Source: Lachnospiraceae bacterium (GTDB lineage: Bacteria; Bacillota; Clostridia; Lachnospirales; Lachnospiraceae). From it: a stretch of 64,000 nucleotides of DNA. The notes beneath the pieces are model-generated. The model was not told where the DNA came from. It was given only the letters and a program-made list of their open reading frames with translations, and ran no database searches. The DNA is taken from the NCBI GenBank assembly GCA_022796475.1, contig JAAWIS010000009.1:1-64000 (forward strand). Direction: 5' to 3'. The position numbers and the translations under genes are program-made. Shown here piece by piece: positions 45,828 through 55,874 of this stretch. Numbering within the stretch: the first letter of the stretch is position 1; every line of letters starts with the position of its first letter.

Positions 45828-47006
45828 ATGCCATTATTTAGTATTATTACAACAGTTTATAATAACGAAAGATATGTAAAATTTGCGATCGACAGTGTAT
45901 TAACCCAAAGCTTTGAGGATTTTGAATATATTATTATTGATGATGGTTCAACAGATTCTACAGGTGAAATAATCGATAAAATAGCTAGTGAAGATAAGCG
46001 AGTTAAAATTATCCATCAAAAAAATCAGTGGATTTTTGAAAGTTTAAACAATGGATTGAAATTAGCTAAAGGTGAATATATATTTGTTGTTAATTCAGAT
46101 GATAGATTACGCCCTGAAGTTTTAAAAATAGCATCTCAAAAGATTAAATTGTATAAACAGCCAGATATAGTATGGACTCAAGTGCTAATGCACAAGGTTG
46201 ATGAATGTCAAAATATTATTTTATATGATTGTAAGAATAAAGAACAATATTTTAAGCATGACCAATATTTTAAAAATAAAAAAGAAGTACGTAATAATTG
46301 GATAATGTTTTATGAAACAGGTTTAGCTAGTAATCAAATAAATTTTTATAAAAGAGAAATTATAAAAAATTATAGATTTAGAAATGATATTTATGGAGCC
46401 GATTTGTTATTTAATATCAGTATTGCATCAGATATTAATACTGCTTTAATAATGAAAGAAGCAGCATATGATTTTTTTGAATATGATAAAGGCAATATGA
46501 ATACTTCTATAGGAACATATCACGGATATGAGCATGACATGTTTAATGACTTCTTTATACAGTACAAAACATTATTCGAAAAATGGAATTTGTATAATAA
46601 TGAAATAGAAAGCAAATTAAGCAAATATCGATTAAAGTGGTTTACTCATGAAATACGTGTCTTAACATACAAGAATTGTACTTTAACAATAGAAGAAAAA
46701 TTAATACGTATCTTTACAAAAATGATAGATGAAATAGTATTATTATCTGTCGAAAAACTTAAAGCACAAGAAGAATTAGAGAGCCGCACTTTATCAGGTA
46801 TTCGCGAATTACTGGTAAAAGAAACATTGTTAGAAAGCAGTGAAATGTATTTTGTATATGAATTGTTAGACTCACTTTTACGTTATGAAAAAGATGAAGA
46901 TGATTTCGAAAAAATTAAAAATGCGATAAATCATCCTTTAAATCCGTTACATATAGGAAAAATATTTTACGAAAAATTAGTTTGTAATTATTTGGATGGT
47001 AAATAA
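45828..47006 (+). CDS. GT2 glycosyltransferase
   Basis: 392 residues, ATG 45828 after GGAGG. GT-A family 2: SIITTVYNNERYVKFAIDSVL, IIDDGSTDSTGE, GEYIFVVNSDDRL (DxD equivalent). The C-terminal half is helical and unique. The last codons overlap an ATG of the following small gene. Acts in the cytoplasm on a lipid-linked or protein acceptor (family knowledge); sugar unknown. Confidence 0.88.
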   Translation: MPLFSIITTVYNNERYVKFAIDSVLTQSFEDFEYIIIDDGSTDSTGEIIDKIASEDKRVKIIHQKNQWIFESLNNGLKLAKGEYIFVVNSDDRLRPEVLKIASQKIKLYKQPDIVWTQVLMHKVDECQNIILYDCKNKEQYFKHDQYFKNKKEVRNNWIMFYETGLASNQINFYKREIIKNYRFRNDIYGADLLFNISIASDINTALIMKEAAYDFFEYDKGNMNTSIGTYHGYEHDMFNDFFIQYKTLFEKWNLYNNEIESKLSKYRLKWFTHEIRVLTYKNCTLTIEEKLIRIFTKMIDEIVLLSVEKLKAQEELESRTLSGIRELLVKETLLESSEMYFVYELLDSLLRYEKDEDDFEKIKNAINHPLNPLHIGKIFYEKLVCNYLDGK

Positions 47007-47007
47007 A

Positions 47008-47463
47008 ATGAAGGATATATGTATATATGGTTTTGGAATACATGGTATACGGATATATTATTTATTAAAGGAAAAGAATATAAGTATTAAATGCTTTATT
47101 GACAGAGATGAAAATAAACAAGGATATGCGATTGACGGTTTACAATGTATTAATTTTCGCAATATTTCTTTATTAGATAGGGAAAGTACGATTTTAATTG
47201 TAGCGATATCAAATTCTCAAAATTTAATATCTGAATTTAAAAACATGGGGTTTTTAAATGTTTATGATAAAAATTATATATATGACAATTGTAATAATTT
47301 ATTAAGCGTTAGTAAACCATTATGTGATATTGATAAATTAGAGAACATTAAAATAGAATTAGAACGTGCTATCTATAAAAATGAGAAATTGACTTTAATG
47401 AATGAAGAAGTTCAATCATTATTATATGACTATCTCAAACGAAAAGAGAAAATGAATTTATGA
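47008..47463 (+). CDS. Stand-alone small Rossmann-like protein
   Basis: 151 residues from ATG 47008 (GGATGG eight bases upstream; ATG 46996 overlaps the previous gene's end). It begins ICIYGFGIHGIRIYYLL, a GxGxxG-like nucleotide-binding turn, then CFIDRDENKQGYAIDGL, the pattern of the module found as an extra domain in several neighbouring glycosyltransferases. Its 3' end overlaps the next gene (ATGA). Function unknown; possibly binds a nucleotide sugar and pairs with the adjacent transferases. Confidence 0.7.
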   Translation: MKDICIYGFGIHGIRIYYLLKEKNISIKCFIDRDENKQGYAIDGLQCINFRNISLLDRESTILIVAISNSQNLISEFKNMGFLNVYDKNYIYDNCNNLLSVSKPLCDIDKLENIKIELERAIYKNEKLTLMNEEVQSLLYDYLKRKEKMNL

Positions 47464-48686
47464 AAATTCTGGAAGTGAACTATACGGACTTAGTAGGCCA
47501 TATATTTAACGGATATGATCTGCATTTGAAGTTAAACCGATTAGGACATGATGCGAGAATGATCGTTCTATCTAAGAAGAGTGTACAAGATACTGTAGTT
47601 CAGCTTAGAGTTGATACGATTCTTCATCAGCAGCTGATAGAATTTGAAAAAAAGCATTCGGTTAGTAATGTTATTTTTCCATATGCTGGTGGTTTAGAAC
47701 AGTTAAAGGAATTTCAGGAAGCGGAACTTGTTCATTATCATATTTTACATAATCAAATGCTTTCACTGCTCGATTATCCAAGATTAATGAATCAGAAACC
47801 TTCTGTTTGGACGATTCATGATCCTTGGATCATCACGGGTAACTGTATTCATCCATTGGAATGCCCAAAATGGAGAAACGGATGTGGCGTTTGCAACAGT
47901 ATTCAACAGCATTCTTTTAAAATGAATCAAGATAATACGAGATTCATGTGGAATATCAAAAAAAAGATGTTAGGGCAAATTAATCCCCATATTGTAATAG
48001 CTTCCGATTTTATGAAAACATATTTGCAAGACAGTCCAATCACCCGTCATTTTAATAAAATACATACAATTCCATTTGGTATTGATATAAATAAGTATAA
48101 TATATCTCAAAAAGCTGATGCAAAGAGAAAATTTAAAATTTTTAATGACAAAATAGTTATTGGATTCCGAGTGACTGATGATCCGATAAAAGGATGTAAA
48201 TACATATATGAAGCCTTAATGCAACTTAAATATAGAGAAGATATTGTACTGTTATGTGTGGGAGGAAATTCTATACCGGAGAAAATAAGACAGCAATGTC
48301 AAATAATCGAATTAGGATGGATATTTGAAGAACAGCAGATGATTGAATTTATGAAGGCTTGTGATATTTTTTTAATGCCTTCTTTAGCAGAATCATTTGG
48401 ATTAATGTCAATTGAATCTTTAGCTTCAGGTTGTGCGTTTATTTGCTTTAAAAATACAGTTATGGCGGCAATTACTCAGGCACAAGAATGCGGGATTTCG
48501 GTGGAATACCGTTCTTCAAAGGCACTTGCAAGAGCAATTGAATATTTGATTAAAAATCCAGATGAACGGAAAAGACGGGGCTTACTCGGACATGAATTAG
48601 TGAGAAAAAAATATTCCTTTGAACGATATGCAGATAGTCATAAAAAATTATATGAAAAAATATTAGAAGAAAGTTTGAAGGGTTAA
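47460..48686 (+). CDS. GT4 (GT-B) glycosyltransferase
   Basis: 408 residues, ATG 47460. It has the WcaC-like N-terminal motif TIHDPWIITGNC with several cysteines (CPKWRNGCGVC), then the C-terminal donor-binding domain with GFRVTDDPIKGCKYI and the retaining GT4 E-x7-E signature ESFGLMSIE. It adds a sugar with retention of anomeric configuration, donor unknown. Tightly coupled to genes on both sides. Confidence 0.88.
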   Translation: MKILEVNYTDLVGHIFNGYDLHLKLNRLGHDARMIVLSKKSVQDTVVQLRVDTILHQQLIEFEKKHSVSNVIFPYAGGLEQLKEFQEAELVHYHILHNQMLSLLDYPRLMNQKPSVWTIHDPWIITGNCIHPLECPKWRNGCGVCNSIQQHSFKMNQDNTRFMWNIKKKMLGQINPHIVIASDFMKTYLQDSPITRHFNKIHTIPFGIDINKYNISQKADAKRKFKIFNDKIVIGFRVTDDPIKGCKYIYEALMQLKYREDIVLLCVGGNSIPEKIRQQCQIIELGWIFEEQQMIEFMKACDIFLMPSLAESFGLMSIESLASGCAFICFKNTVMAAITQAQECGISVEYRSSKALARAIEYLIKNPDERKRRGLLGHELVRKKYSFERYADSHKKLYEKILEESLKG

Positions 48687-48688
48687 AT

Positions 48689-49543
48689 ATGAAGTATATT
48701 ATTTTGGGTATTAATGGTATGGCTGGCCATATGATTGCAAAATATTTAATGGAGCAGAATCATTTTGTGAAAGGTTTTGCACGAAATAAAAGCCCTTTTT
48801 GCGATACAATTATTGGAGATGCAAGAGAGAAGAAAGATATTTTGAATGCTTTGCAGGCAGAAAAATTTGATTATATTATTAATTGCATTGGTATATTGAA
48901 TCAGTCAGTTGAACAGAATATGTCAGATGGAATTTATTTAAATAGTGTGTTGCCGCATATGATAGCTGCACAATCAGAAAATACTTCTTCAAAATTGATA
49001 CATATTAGTACAGATTGTGTTTTTGAAGGAACGAAGGGACAGTATACAGAAGAAGATATTCCGGATGCATTATCCTCTTATGGCAGAACAAAAGCTTTAG
49101 GGGAACTTTATGATCGAAAGAATTTAACAATTCGAACTTCTATTGTTGGTCCTGAATTAAAGCCCAATGGGACAGGCCTATTTCACTGGTTTATGTCACA
49201 GAAGAAAGAAGTATATGGATATGAGAAAGTAATTTGGAGTGGAGTTACTACATTACAGTTGGCAAAAGCTATAGAAATGGATATTAAATATCCTCAGACA
49301 GGCTTATATCATTTAGTAAATAATGCAGCTATCAGTAAAAATGAACTTTTAAAGTTATTTAACCAATATTGCAGAAAAGATAAGTTAATGATTTTAGAAA
49401 ATCGAGATATTATTAGTGATAAGTCATTATTAAATACAAGAAAATGTCAGCCATTTTATGTTCCCTCGTATGATCAGATGGTTAAAGAACTAATTGAATG
49501 GATGAAGTATCATTCTGAATTATACGGACAGTATCATGTTTAA
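48689..49543 (+). CDS. RmlD-like reductase for a UDP-L-amino-sugar (WbjC/WbvR-like)
   Basis: 284 residues, ATG 48689, two bases after the previous stop. Extended SDR/RmlD: YIILGINGMAGHMIAKYL, NCIGILNQ, ISTDCVFEG, catalytic YGRTK. It lacks the cupin domain of CapF/WbjC, so it resembles the RmlD-like reductase used for UDP-L-quinovosamine synthesis. It is followed by a 2-epimerase and a CapE-like dehydratase, the two partners of that pathway. Confidence 0.8.
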   Translation: MKYIILGINGMAGHMIAKYLMEQNHFVKGFARNKSPFCDTIIGDAREKKDILNALQAEKFDYIINCIGILNQSVEQNMSDGIYLNSVLPHMIAAQSENTSSKLIHISTDCVFEGTKGQYTEEDIPDALSSYGRTKALGELYDRKNLTIRTSIVGPELKPNGTGLFHWFMSQKKEVYGYEKVIWSGVTTLQLAKAIEMDIKYPQTGLYHLVNNAAISKNELLKLFNQYCRKDKLMILENRDIISDKSLLNTRKCQPFYVPSYDQMVKELIEWMKYHSELYGQYHV

Positions 49544-49562
49544 TTTGCGAGGAAATTGAGAT

Positions 49563-50708
49563 ATGAAAAAATTGAAAGTCATGACTATTTTAGGGACTAG
49601 ACCGGAATTAATACGGCTATCCGAAATTATTAAAAAAGCGGATATTTATTTTGAGCATATATTTGTTCATACGGGGCAGAATTATGATGCTAGGTTAAAT
49701 GATATATTTTATGAGGATCTTGGAATTCGAAATCCTGATTATTATTTGGATGTAGCAGGATATAGTTTAGGAGAAACAATAGGAAATATTATTGCAAGAT
49801 CTTATGATTTAATGAGAAAAATCGAACCGGATGCTGTATTGATTTTAGGAGATACGAATTCTGCTTTGGCAGCGATTTCAGCCAAACGCCTTAAAATACC
49901 GATTTTTCATATGGAAGCAGGAAATCGCTGTTTCGACGAGAACTTACCAGAAGAAACAAATCGTAAAATTGTTGATCATATATCAGATATCAATTTGCCT
50001 TATACGGAGCATGCTCGCAGGTATTTGATTTCAGAAGGTGTGAAAAAAGAAAATATTTACGTGACGGGCTCTCCAATGCGAGAAATTATTATAGCACATC
50101 AAGAAAAAATTAATAACAGCAGGATTTTAGAACAACTGCAGTTGTTACCAAAAAAGTATATAGTTTTGTCTGCTCATAGGGAAGAAAATATTGACAATAG
50201 ATATAATTTTAATGAATTAATGGATGCAGTAAATACAATGGCAAAAACATATCAAATGCCAGTAATCTATTCTATGCATCCAAGGAGTGAAAAATTTATA
50301 AAAGAACGGAATTATGTATTTCATCCGTTAGTTAAAAAAATGCCACCTTTTAATTTTACTGACTATAGTAATTTGATAAAAAATGCCTATTGTGTAGTTT
50401 CAGATAGCGGAACACTGCCAGAAGAAGCAGCAGTTAGCTGTTTTCCGGCAGTGAGTATTCGTACATCGACGGAACGACCAGAAGCATTGGATAAGGGATG
50501 TTTTGTTATAGGAGGAATTTCGGCACAATCCTTGGTGCAGTCTATAGAAATAGCAGTTAATATGGAAGGATTAGGAAATGATAGAGAAACTGTTCCGGAT
50601 TATGAAGGAAACAATGTATCTTCAATAGTAATAAAAATTATTCAAAGTTATACACGAATTATAGATGATAAAGTTTGGAGGAAAGAACATGGACATGTTT
50701 TCAGATAA
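49563..50708 (+). CDS. UDP-N-acetylglucosamine 2-epimerase family (WecB/CapG-like)
   Basis: 381 residues, ATG 49563. Family motifs: TILGTRPELIRLSEII, HTGQNYD, LGDTNSALAA, HMEAGNRCFDENLPEE, SAHREENID and SDSGTLPEEA. In the three-gene set with the RmlD-like and CapE-like genes it most likely inverts C2 of a UDP-2-acetamido-2,6-dideoxy-L-hexose, the last step to UDP-L-FucNAc or UDP-L-QuiNAc. An ordinary WecB role is possible. It overlaps the next gene by 20 bp. Confidence 0.88.
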   Translation: MKKLKVMTILGTRPELIRLSEIIKKADIYFEHIFVHTGQNYDARLNDIFYEDLGIRNPDYYLDVAGYSLGETIGNIIARSYDLMRKIEPDAVLILGDTNSALAAISAKRLKIPIFHMEAGNRCFDENLPEETNRKIVDHISDINLPYTEHARRYLISEGVKKENIYVTGSPMREIIIAHQEKINNSRILEQLQLLPKKYIVLSAHREENIDNRYNFNELMDAVNTMAKTYQMPVIYSMHPRSEKFIKERNYVFHPLVKKMPPFNFTDYSNLIKNAYCVVSDSGTLPEEAAVSCFPAVSIRTSTERPEALDKGCFVIGGISAQSLVQSIEIAVNMEGLGNDRETVPDYEGNNVSSIVIKIIQSYTRIIDDKVWRKEHGHVFR

Positions 50709-51696
50709 AATATTGATGATAACAGGAGGAACAGGTTCTTTTGGAAATGCTGCTTTAAAGAGATTTTTAAATACAGATATAAGAGAAATTCGTATTTTTT
50801 CTAGAGATGAAAAGAAACAAGATGATATGCGTAAAGCATACAATAATTCAAAAATTAAATTTTATATTGGTGATGTAAGGGAAATTGAAAGTATACAAAA
50901 TGCGATTCACGGAGTTAATTATATATTTAATGCCGCTGCACTAAAACAAGTTCCGTCGTGTGAATTTTTTCCTATGGAAGCGGTACAAACGAATATTATT
51001 GGAACTGAAAATGTTTTGCGTGCAGCAATTCAGGAAGGTGTGGAAAAAGTCATTTGTCTTTCAACGGATAAGGCTGCCTATCCAATCAATGCTATGGGTA
51101 TTAGCAAAGCAATGATGGAAAGAGTATTTGTTGCAAAATCCAGAACTACAGATAGAACAATTATAGCTGGTACACGATATGGAAATGTAATGTGTTCTAG
51201 AGGTTCTGTGATTCCGTTATTTATTGATCAAATTAAAAGAGGAAAACCGATTACAGTTACAGATCCTGAAATGACCCGGTTTTTAATGAGCTTAGAAGAA
51301 GCGGTTGATTTAGTACTTTTTGCTTTCGAGAATGCACAACCGGGAGATATTATGGTTCAGAAGGCGCCTGCTTGTACAATTAAAGTATTAGCACAGGCAA
51401 TCCAGGAGCTTTTTTATGATAAAAACGAAATTCAATATATTGGTACTCGGCATGGAGAAAAAAGAGCTGAAACACTTTTAACGAAAGAAGAATGTTCACA
51501 TGCTTATGATTTAGGAAATTTTTATAGGGTTCCGGCAGATAATCGAGATTTAAATTATGGGGAATATTTTGAAATTGGGAAAACTGAAAAAGCAATATTA
51601 ACGGAATTTACATCAGATAATGCGGTTAGATTAAGTGTAGAACAAGTAAAAGAAAAATTAATGTCCTTGGAGTATGTTAAGAATGAATTAAATTAG
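50689..51696 (+). CDS. UDP-GlcNAc 4,6-dehydratase/5-epimerase, CapE/WbjB-like
   Basis: 335 residues from ATG 50689, preceded by GGAGG; an upstream ATG at 50665 lies before that ribosome site. Motifs: MITGGTGSFGN, RIFSRDEKKQDDM, IGDVREIES, AAALKQVPSCEFFP, and CLSTDKAAYPINAMGISKAMME, the hallmark of the CapE/WbjB group that epimerises C5 as it dehydrates. It starts the UDP-L-amino-sugar branch and is distinct from the PseB-like enzyme at 38211. Confidence 0.88.
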   Translation: MDMFSDKILMITGGTGSFGNAALKRFLNTDIREIRIFSRDEKKQDDMRKAYNNSKIKFYIGDVREIESIQNAIHGVNYIFNAAALKQVPSCEFFPMEAVQTNIIGTENVLRAAIQEGVEKVICLSTDKAAYPINAMGISKAMMERVFVAKSRTTDRTIIAGTRYGNVMCSRGSVIPLFIDQIKRGKPITVTDPEMTRFLMSLEEAVDLVLFAFENAQPGDIMVQKAPACTIKVLAQAIQELFYDKNEIQYIGTRHGEKRAETLLTKEECSHAYDLGNFYRVPADNRDLNYGEYFEIGKTEKAILTEFTSDNAVRLSVEQVKEKLMSLEYVKNELN

Positions 51697-51722
51697 CAGT
51701 TTAAATGAAAGGATGCAGTTAT

Positions 51723-53102
51723 ATGCCGCAAGTATCAATTATTATACCAGTATATAATGTAGAGAATTTTTTGATTCAGTGTATGGAAAGTGTTATCAAT
51801 CAAACACTAAAAAATATTGAAATAATTTGTGTTGACGATGGCTCAACTGATTCTAGCGGAACGATATTAGATAAGTATGCAAATAGTGATGCCCGGATTA
51901 AGGTTATACATAAAAAGAATACTGGATATGGGAATTCTATGAATGTGGGATTACAAAATGCATTAGGAAATTATATTGCAATTGTTGAGAGTGATGACTA
52001 TATTGAGTTAGATATGATGGAAAAGTTATATAAAAAGGCAGAAATCTATCATACTGATATAGTAAAATCCAATTGTTTCTTTTATCAGAAAATAGATGAT
52101 TTTGAGAGTGATCAATATGCCGATATAATGGAAAATATACCTATAGAAAATGTTTTTCATTCATTAGAACACCCAGAGATCTTTTTAAAAGCACAAGCAA
52201 TATGGAGCGGTCTATACTCCAGGAATTTTTTGATAAATAATCATATTTGTTTTAACGAAACTCCAGGGGCATCCTATCAAGATGTTTCATTCGCGTTTCA
52301 AGCATTAGCATGTGCTGAAAAAGTAGTTGTTACCAAGGAGGCATATTATCATTATAGGATAAATAATCTGGATTCCTCTGTGAAAGCACCAAATAAAGTA
52401 TTTTGCATATGTGATGAATTAGACAAGATAGATTCTTTTATTGAGTCAAGAAGAAATAATAAAGACGCATTAAAATGGATAGCCAGTCGATTAGGGTATC
52501 GGGTTTTAAAGGAACATTATCATAACCTTGCTTCTGCATTTCAATATACGTTATTTATCCGAATGGTTCAATATTTCAAGTTGTATAAGCAAAATGGATA
52601 TCTTAAAGGGAAACTTTGGGATCAAGAAGCGATTGACGATGTAAATGAAGTCATCTTAAATCCAAATAAATATTTTATGAGTACAGCGAAATCTTTTAAA
52701 GATGAAAGATTAATGAGTGATATTTGCCTTAATCAGAGAATTTACGTAGAATCTATTTTGAAGTATATAATAAATGGTAACTGTATTGCGATATATGGAG
52801 CTGGAAAATTAGGTAAAGAGCTATTAACTTATTTATTGAGTAAAGGATATCCAAAAGAAAAACTTATTTTTTTAGTAACTGATAAAAGTGAAAATGAATC
52901 GGTTATTCAAGATATACCAGTACTTGAAGTTTGTGATATTCAAAACAAACAAAGTGATATAATAGTAGTAGTAGCAATAAAAGAACAGAATCAATTTGGG
53001 GTTGCTAAATCATTAAAAAAGCTAAATATACTGAATGTAGTAGTAATGGATGAGAATATTAAAAAGTATATACGTCAAAATACAGTTACTGTTAAAAAGT
53101 GA
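51723..53102 (+). CDS. GT2 glycosyltransferase with C-terminal Rossmann module
   Basis: 459 residues from ATG 51723 (AAAGGA ~10 bases upstream; ATG 51705 has none). GT-A family 2 with SIIIPVYNVENFL, VDDGSTDSSGT, GYGNSMNVGLQNA, and ESDDYIEL (DxD variant). After a helical middle the last ~95 residues read IAIYGAGKLGKELLTYLL then PVLEVCDI, a clear copy of the shared Rossmann-like module. It is highly similar to the gene at 55875. Confidence 0.88.
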   Translation: MPQVSIIIPVYNVENFLIQCMESVINQTLKNIEIICVDDGSTDSSGTILDKYANSDARIKVIHKKNTGYGNSMNVGLQNALGNYIAIVESDDYIELDMMEKLYKKAEIYHTDIVKSNCFFYQKIDDFESDQYADIMENIPIENVFHSLEHPEIFLKAQAIWSGLYSRNFLINNHICFNETPGASYQDVSFAFQALACAEKVVVTKEAYYHYRINNLDSSVKAPNKVFCICDELDKIDSFIESRRNNKDALKWIASRLGYRVLKEHYHNLASAFQYTLFIRMVQYFKLYKQNGYLKGKLWDQEAIDDVNEVILNPNKYFMSTAKSFKDERLMSDICLNQRIYVESILKYIINGNCIAIYGAGKLGKELLTYLLSKGYPKEKLIFLVTDKSENESVIQDIPVLEVCDIQNKQSDIIVVVAIKEQNQFGVAKSLKKLNILNVVVMDENIKKYIRQNTVTVKK

Positions 53103-53121
53103 TGATATAGAAAGTGATAAA

Positions 53122-54459
53122 ATGATAAAAATATCAATAATCCTACCCGTTTACAACGAAGAATTATATCTAAAGCAATGTTTAGATAGCCTTTGCAATC
53201 AAACATTAAAGGAAATAGAAATTATTTGTGTAGATGATGGTTCTACAGATCATTCACTTGAAATTTTACGTGTTTATGAAAGTAGAGATAACCGAGTAAA
53301 GGTACTGACACAAAGGAATCAGTATGCAGGAGTAGCCCGTAATTATGGTATGAAGCATGCACGCGGAAAATACCTTCTCTTTTTAGATTCGGATGATTTT
53401 TTTCAACTGGATATGTTAGAGAAAATGTATCAAAAAGCGGAGCAGGACCAGTTGGATATAACGATTTGCCGTTATGACTTATTCCATGATATGAAACAGG
53501 AAACATTATTGACAGATTTTTCTGAACCGGATTCATTTTTTCCAGACAATCAAACTATTTTTTCAGGAAAAGATATGAAATGTGCTGGAATCTTTCAGGC
53601 TACAATAGGATGGGCATGGGATAAACTGTTTCTTACAAAGTTTGTAAAAAAATGCGGATACCAGTTCCCGGATTTCCGTTCATCTGAAGACGGATTTTTT
53701 GTATATTTGTTAATGGCAAAAGCTGATCGGATTGGGGTACTCAAGGATCATTTTGTTTCTCATCGAATGTATAATTTTAATTCCCTTTCTAATACAAAAG
53801 AACAAAATTGGGAAAATGGTTTTAAAATGTTAGTTCTTATCAGAGAAGAGCTAGAACGACAAAAATTATACTGGCGGTATGAACAAAGTTTTATCAGCTT
53901 TGCAATCGAGTTTCAAATTTATTATTTGACTTCGATGTTTGAGAAAAAGGCATTTTATAATTGTTATAACTATATAAAAGTACATATGGAACCTGCATAT
54001 CATTTGGCGGATTATTCTGGGAAATACTTATGTAATTTTAATTACGTAGAAAAATACAGAAAGGTATTGGAGTCAGATGTAGAAGACTTCCTTTTTACCA
54101 TGCTAAGAGAAAAAGAAGAAATCATCCTGAAAAACGGGGAAAAAGGATGGGTTTTCCCATATCATCTTATACCAAAAGGATGCAAACTGATTTTATATGG
54201 GGCAGGAGTCATCGGAAAAGAATATTATGAGCAATTATTAAAAGTTGAATACTGCAGTGATGTCAGACTGGTTGATCAGAAATATAACGAATATAAAAGT
54301 GTCTATAGAAATGTTGAAAGTCCTAAAATCATAGAGGATGGAGAATTTGATTATATTTTAATAGCAATCAGAAATAAACAGACACAAAAGAATGTGAAAG
54401 AATGGCTATTATCGACAGGCGTCAAGAAAGAAAAGATAATCTGCATGGGACGAGGGTAA
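53122..54459 (+). CDS. GT2 glycosyltransferase with C-terminal Rossmann module
   Basis: 445 residues from ATG 53122, where the conserved IKISIILPVYNEELYL begins; ATG 53050 would overlap the upstream gene. Motifs: VDDGSTDHSLEI, YAGVARNYGMKHARGKYLLFLDSDDFF (DSDD). The C-terminal ~95 residues carry LILYGAGVIGKEYYEQLL, VDQKYNEY and YILIAIRNK, the shared module. One of four similar transferases in a row. Confidence 0.87.
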   Translation: MIKISIILPVYNEELYLKQCLDSLCNQTLKEIEIICVDDGSTDHSLEILRVYESRDNRVKVLTQRNQYAGVARNYGMKHARGKYLLFLDSDDFFQLDMLEKMYQKAEQDQLDITICRYDLFHDMKQETLLTDFSEPDSFFPDNQTIFSGKDMKCAGIFQATIGWAWDKLFLTKFVKKCGYQFPDFRSSEDGFFVYLLMAKADRIGVLKDHFVSHRMYNFNSLSNTKEQNWENGFKMLVLIREELERQKLYWRYEQSFISFAIEFQIYYLTSMFEKKAFYNCYNYIKVHMEPAYHLADYSGKYLCNFNYVEKYRKVLESDVEDFLFTMLREKEEIILKNGEKGWVFPYHLIPKGCKLILYGAGVIGKEYYEQLLKVEYCSDVRLVDQKYNEYKSVYRNVESPKIIEDGEFDYILIAIRNKQTQKNVKEWLLSTGVKKEKIICMGRG

Positions 54460-54462
54460 GAT

Positions 54463-55869
54463 ATGAAGATACCAGTAGTATTTGCGACTGATAAAAATTA
54501 TTTGTTTTTTACATGTGTGGCAATAACCTCCATGGCAAAGAATGCCAAGAGTGATACCTTTTATCAAGTTTACATTTTAGCAGATCAGGAATTTACAGAT
54601 GAAGAAAAATTATTAGAAAAATTAGAAGAAAAGTATTCGAACATATGTTTGAATTTGCTTATGATCGATGAATCTGTATTTAGAAATGTAGTGATTAATA
54701 ATTCACATGTAACTAAGGTTACATTTTATCGATTAGCTTTGTGTGAGTTGTTGAAAGAGGAAAAATGCCTTTATTTAGACGCAGATATTATTGTGACAGA
54801 GGATTTAGGGGAACTGTATGAAACGGATCTTAAGAACTGCTATATTGCAGGATGCAGGGATCTTTGGATTGATTTTCTTGAAGACAATGTGAAAGAGGAG
54901 CGAAGACAGAAAGTACAAATTCCTTCCTTGAATCAATACGTCAATGCAGGCGTTCTATTATTTAATTTGAAACAGTTGCGGGAAGATAAAATAAATTTAA
55001 TTTTTAATGAACATTTATGTAAAAATTACCCATATGAAGATCAAGATATTATAAATGTATGCTGTTACAATCGAATACTGTTTTTACCTGCAAAATGGAA
55101 TTTGTTTACATTATTTATGGGGCAGTTGCATCAGATGAGAGAAATTGGGATCAGTGAATCTACCATAGATGATTTTATAAATCGTAAAGGTATTATTCAC
55201 TATGCAACCCCTTTTATCAGACCATGGGAAAAAGAATCCTGCTGGGCAAATGATGAATGGTGGAATGTAGCAAGGGAGTGGAAAAATGAAATAAGTTATC
55301 AAACCTTGCGAAAAAAAGTAGATGAATATGAGAAAAAAAATACTTGGAACTATTATATGAAACAGTGTAATTCATGTAATACAATAATTCTTTTCGGCTA
55401 TACAAAATACAGTGAAGAATTTGCTGATTGGATGAAAAAAGCAGAAGTAAAGTCAGCATTTATTTTTTGTGATAATGAGCCCAAAAAATGTGGTATGGTT
55501 TATAAAGGAATTCCTGTAATGTCCTTTCAAATGATAGTTCAGAAATACAAATTAAACAAATTGAAATTTATTATTATGAGCCAAAATCGTTCAGGAGAAA
55601 TAAGGGAATTTCTTCTGGAACATGGAGTAGAAGAAGGCAATATAATATTTTATAAACGAAAAAATAAAGAATATTATATGTATTTAGATGAATGCTATTA
55701 TGTTCAGGAATTTCAAGATATATTAAAAAAGGAGAATGCAGAAATACATATAATGAATGCACTATCTGCATTATCAATCGATGAAATAAAATACGCACTG
55801 ATACATGATGAAGCATATTCTGGATGGACGGAACAATATTTTTTGAAGGAATGGCTTTTGAAGGAGTAG
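54463..55869 (+). CDS. GT8 glycosyltransferase with C-terminal Rossmann module
   Basis: 468 residues, ATG 54463 after GAGGG. GT8 signatures: IPVVFATDKNYLFFTCVAI at the N-terminus, KVTFYRLAL, YLDADIIVTEDL with the DxD motif and NAGVLLFNL. A retaining galactosyl/glucosyl-type transferase by family. Residues ~305-400 are the shared module in a diverged form (IILFGYTKYSEEFADWM; CDNEPKKCGMVYKGIPV). The C-terminal tail is helical. Confidence 0.88.
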   Translation: MKIPVVFATDKNYLFFTCVAITSMAKNAKSDTFYQVYILADQEFTDEEKLLEKLEEKYSNICLNLLMIDESVFRNVVINNSHVTKVTFYRLALCELLKEEKCLYLDADIIVTEDLGELYETDLKNCYIAGCRDLWIDFLEDNVKEERRQKVQIPSLNQYVNAGVLLFNLKQLREDKINLIFNEHLCKNYPYEDQDIINVCCYNRILFLPAKWNLFTLFMGQLHQMREIGISESTIDDFINRKGIIHYATPFIRPWEKESCWANDEWWNVAREWKNEISYQTLRKKVDEYEKKNTWNYYMKQCNSCNTIILFGYTKYSEEFADWMKKAEVKSAFIFCDNEPKKCGMVYKGIPVMSFQMIVQKYKLNKLKFIIMSQNRSGEIREFLLEHGVEEGNIIFYKRKNKEYYMYLDECYYVQEFQDILKKENAEIHIMNALSALSIDEIKYALIHDEAYSGWTEQYFLKEWLLKE

Positions 55870-55874
55870 AATAG

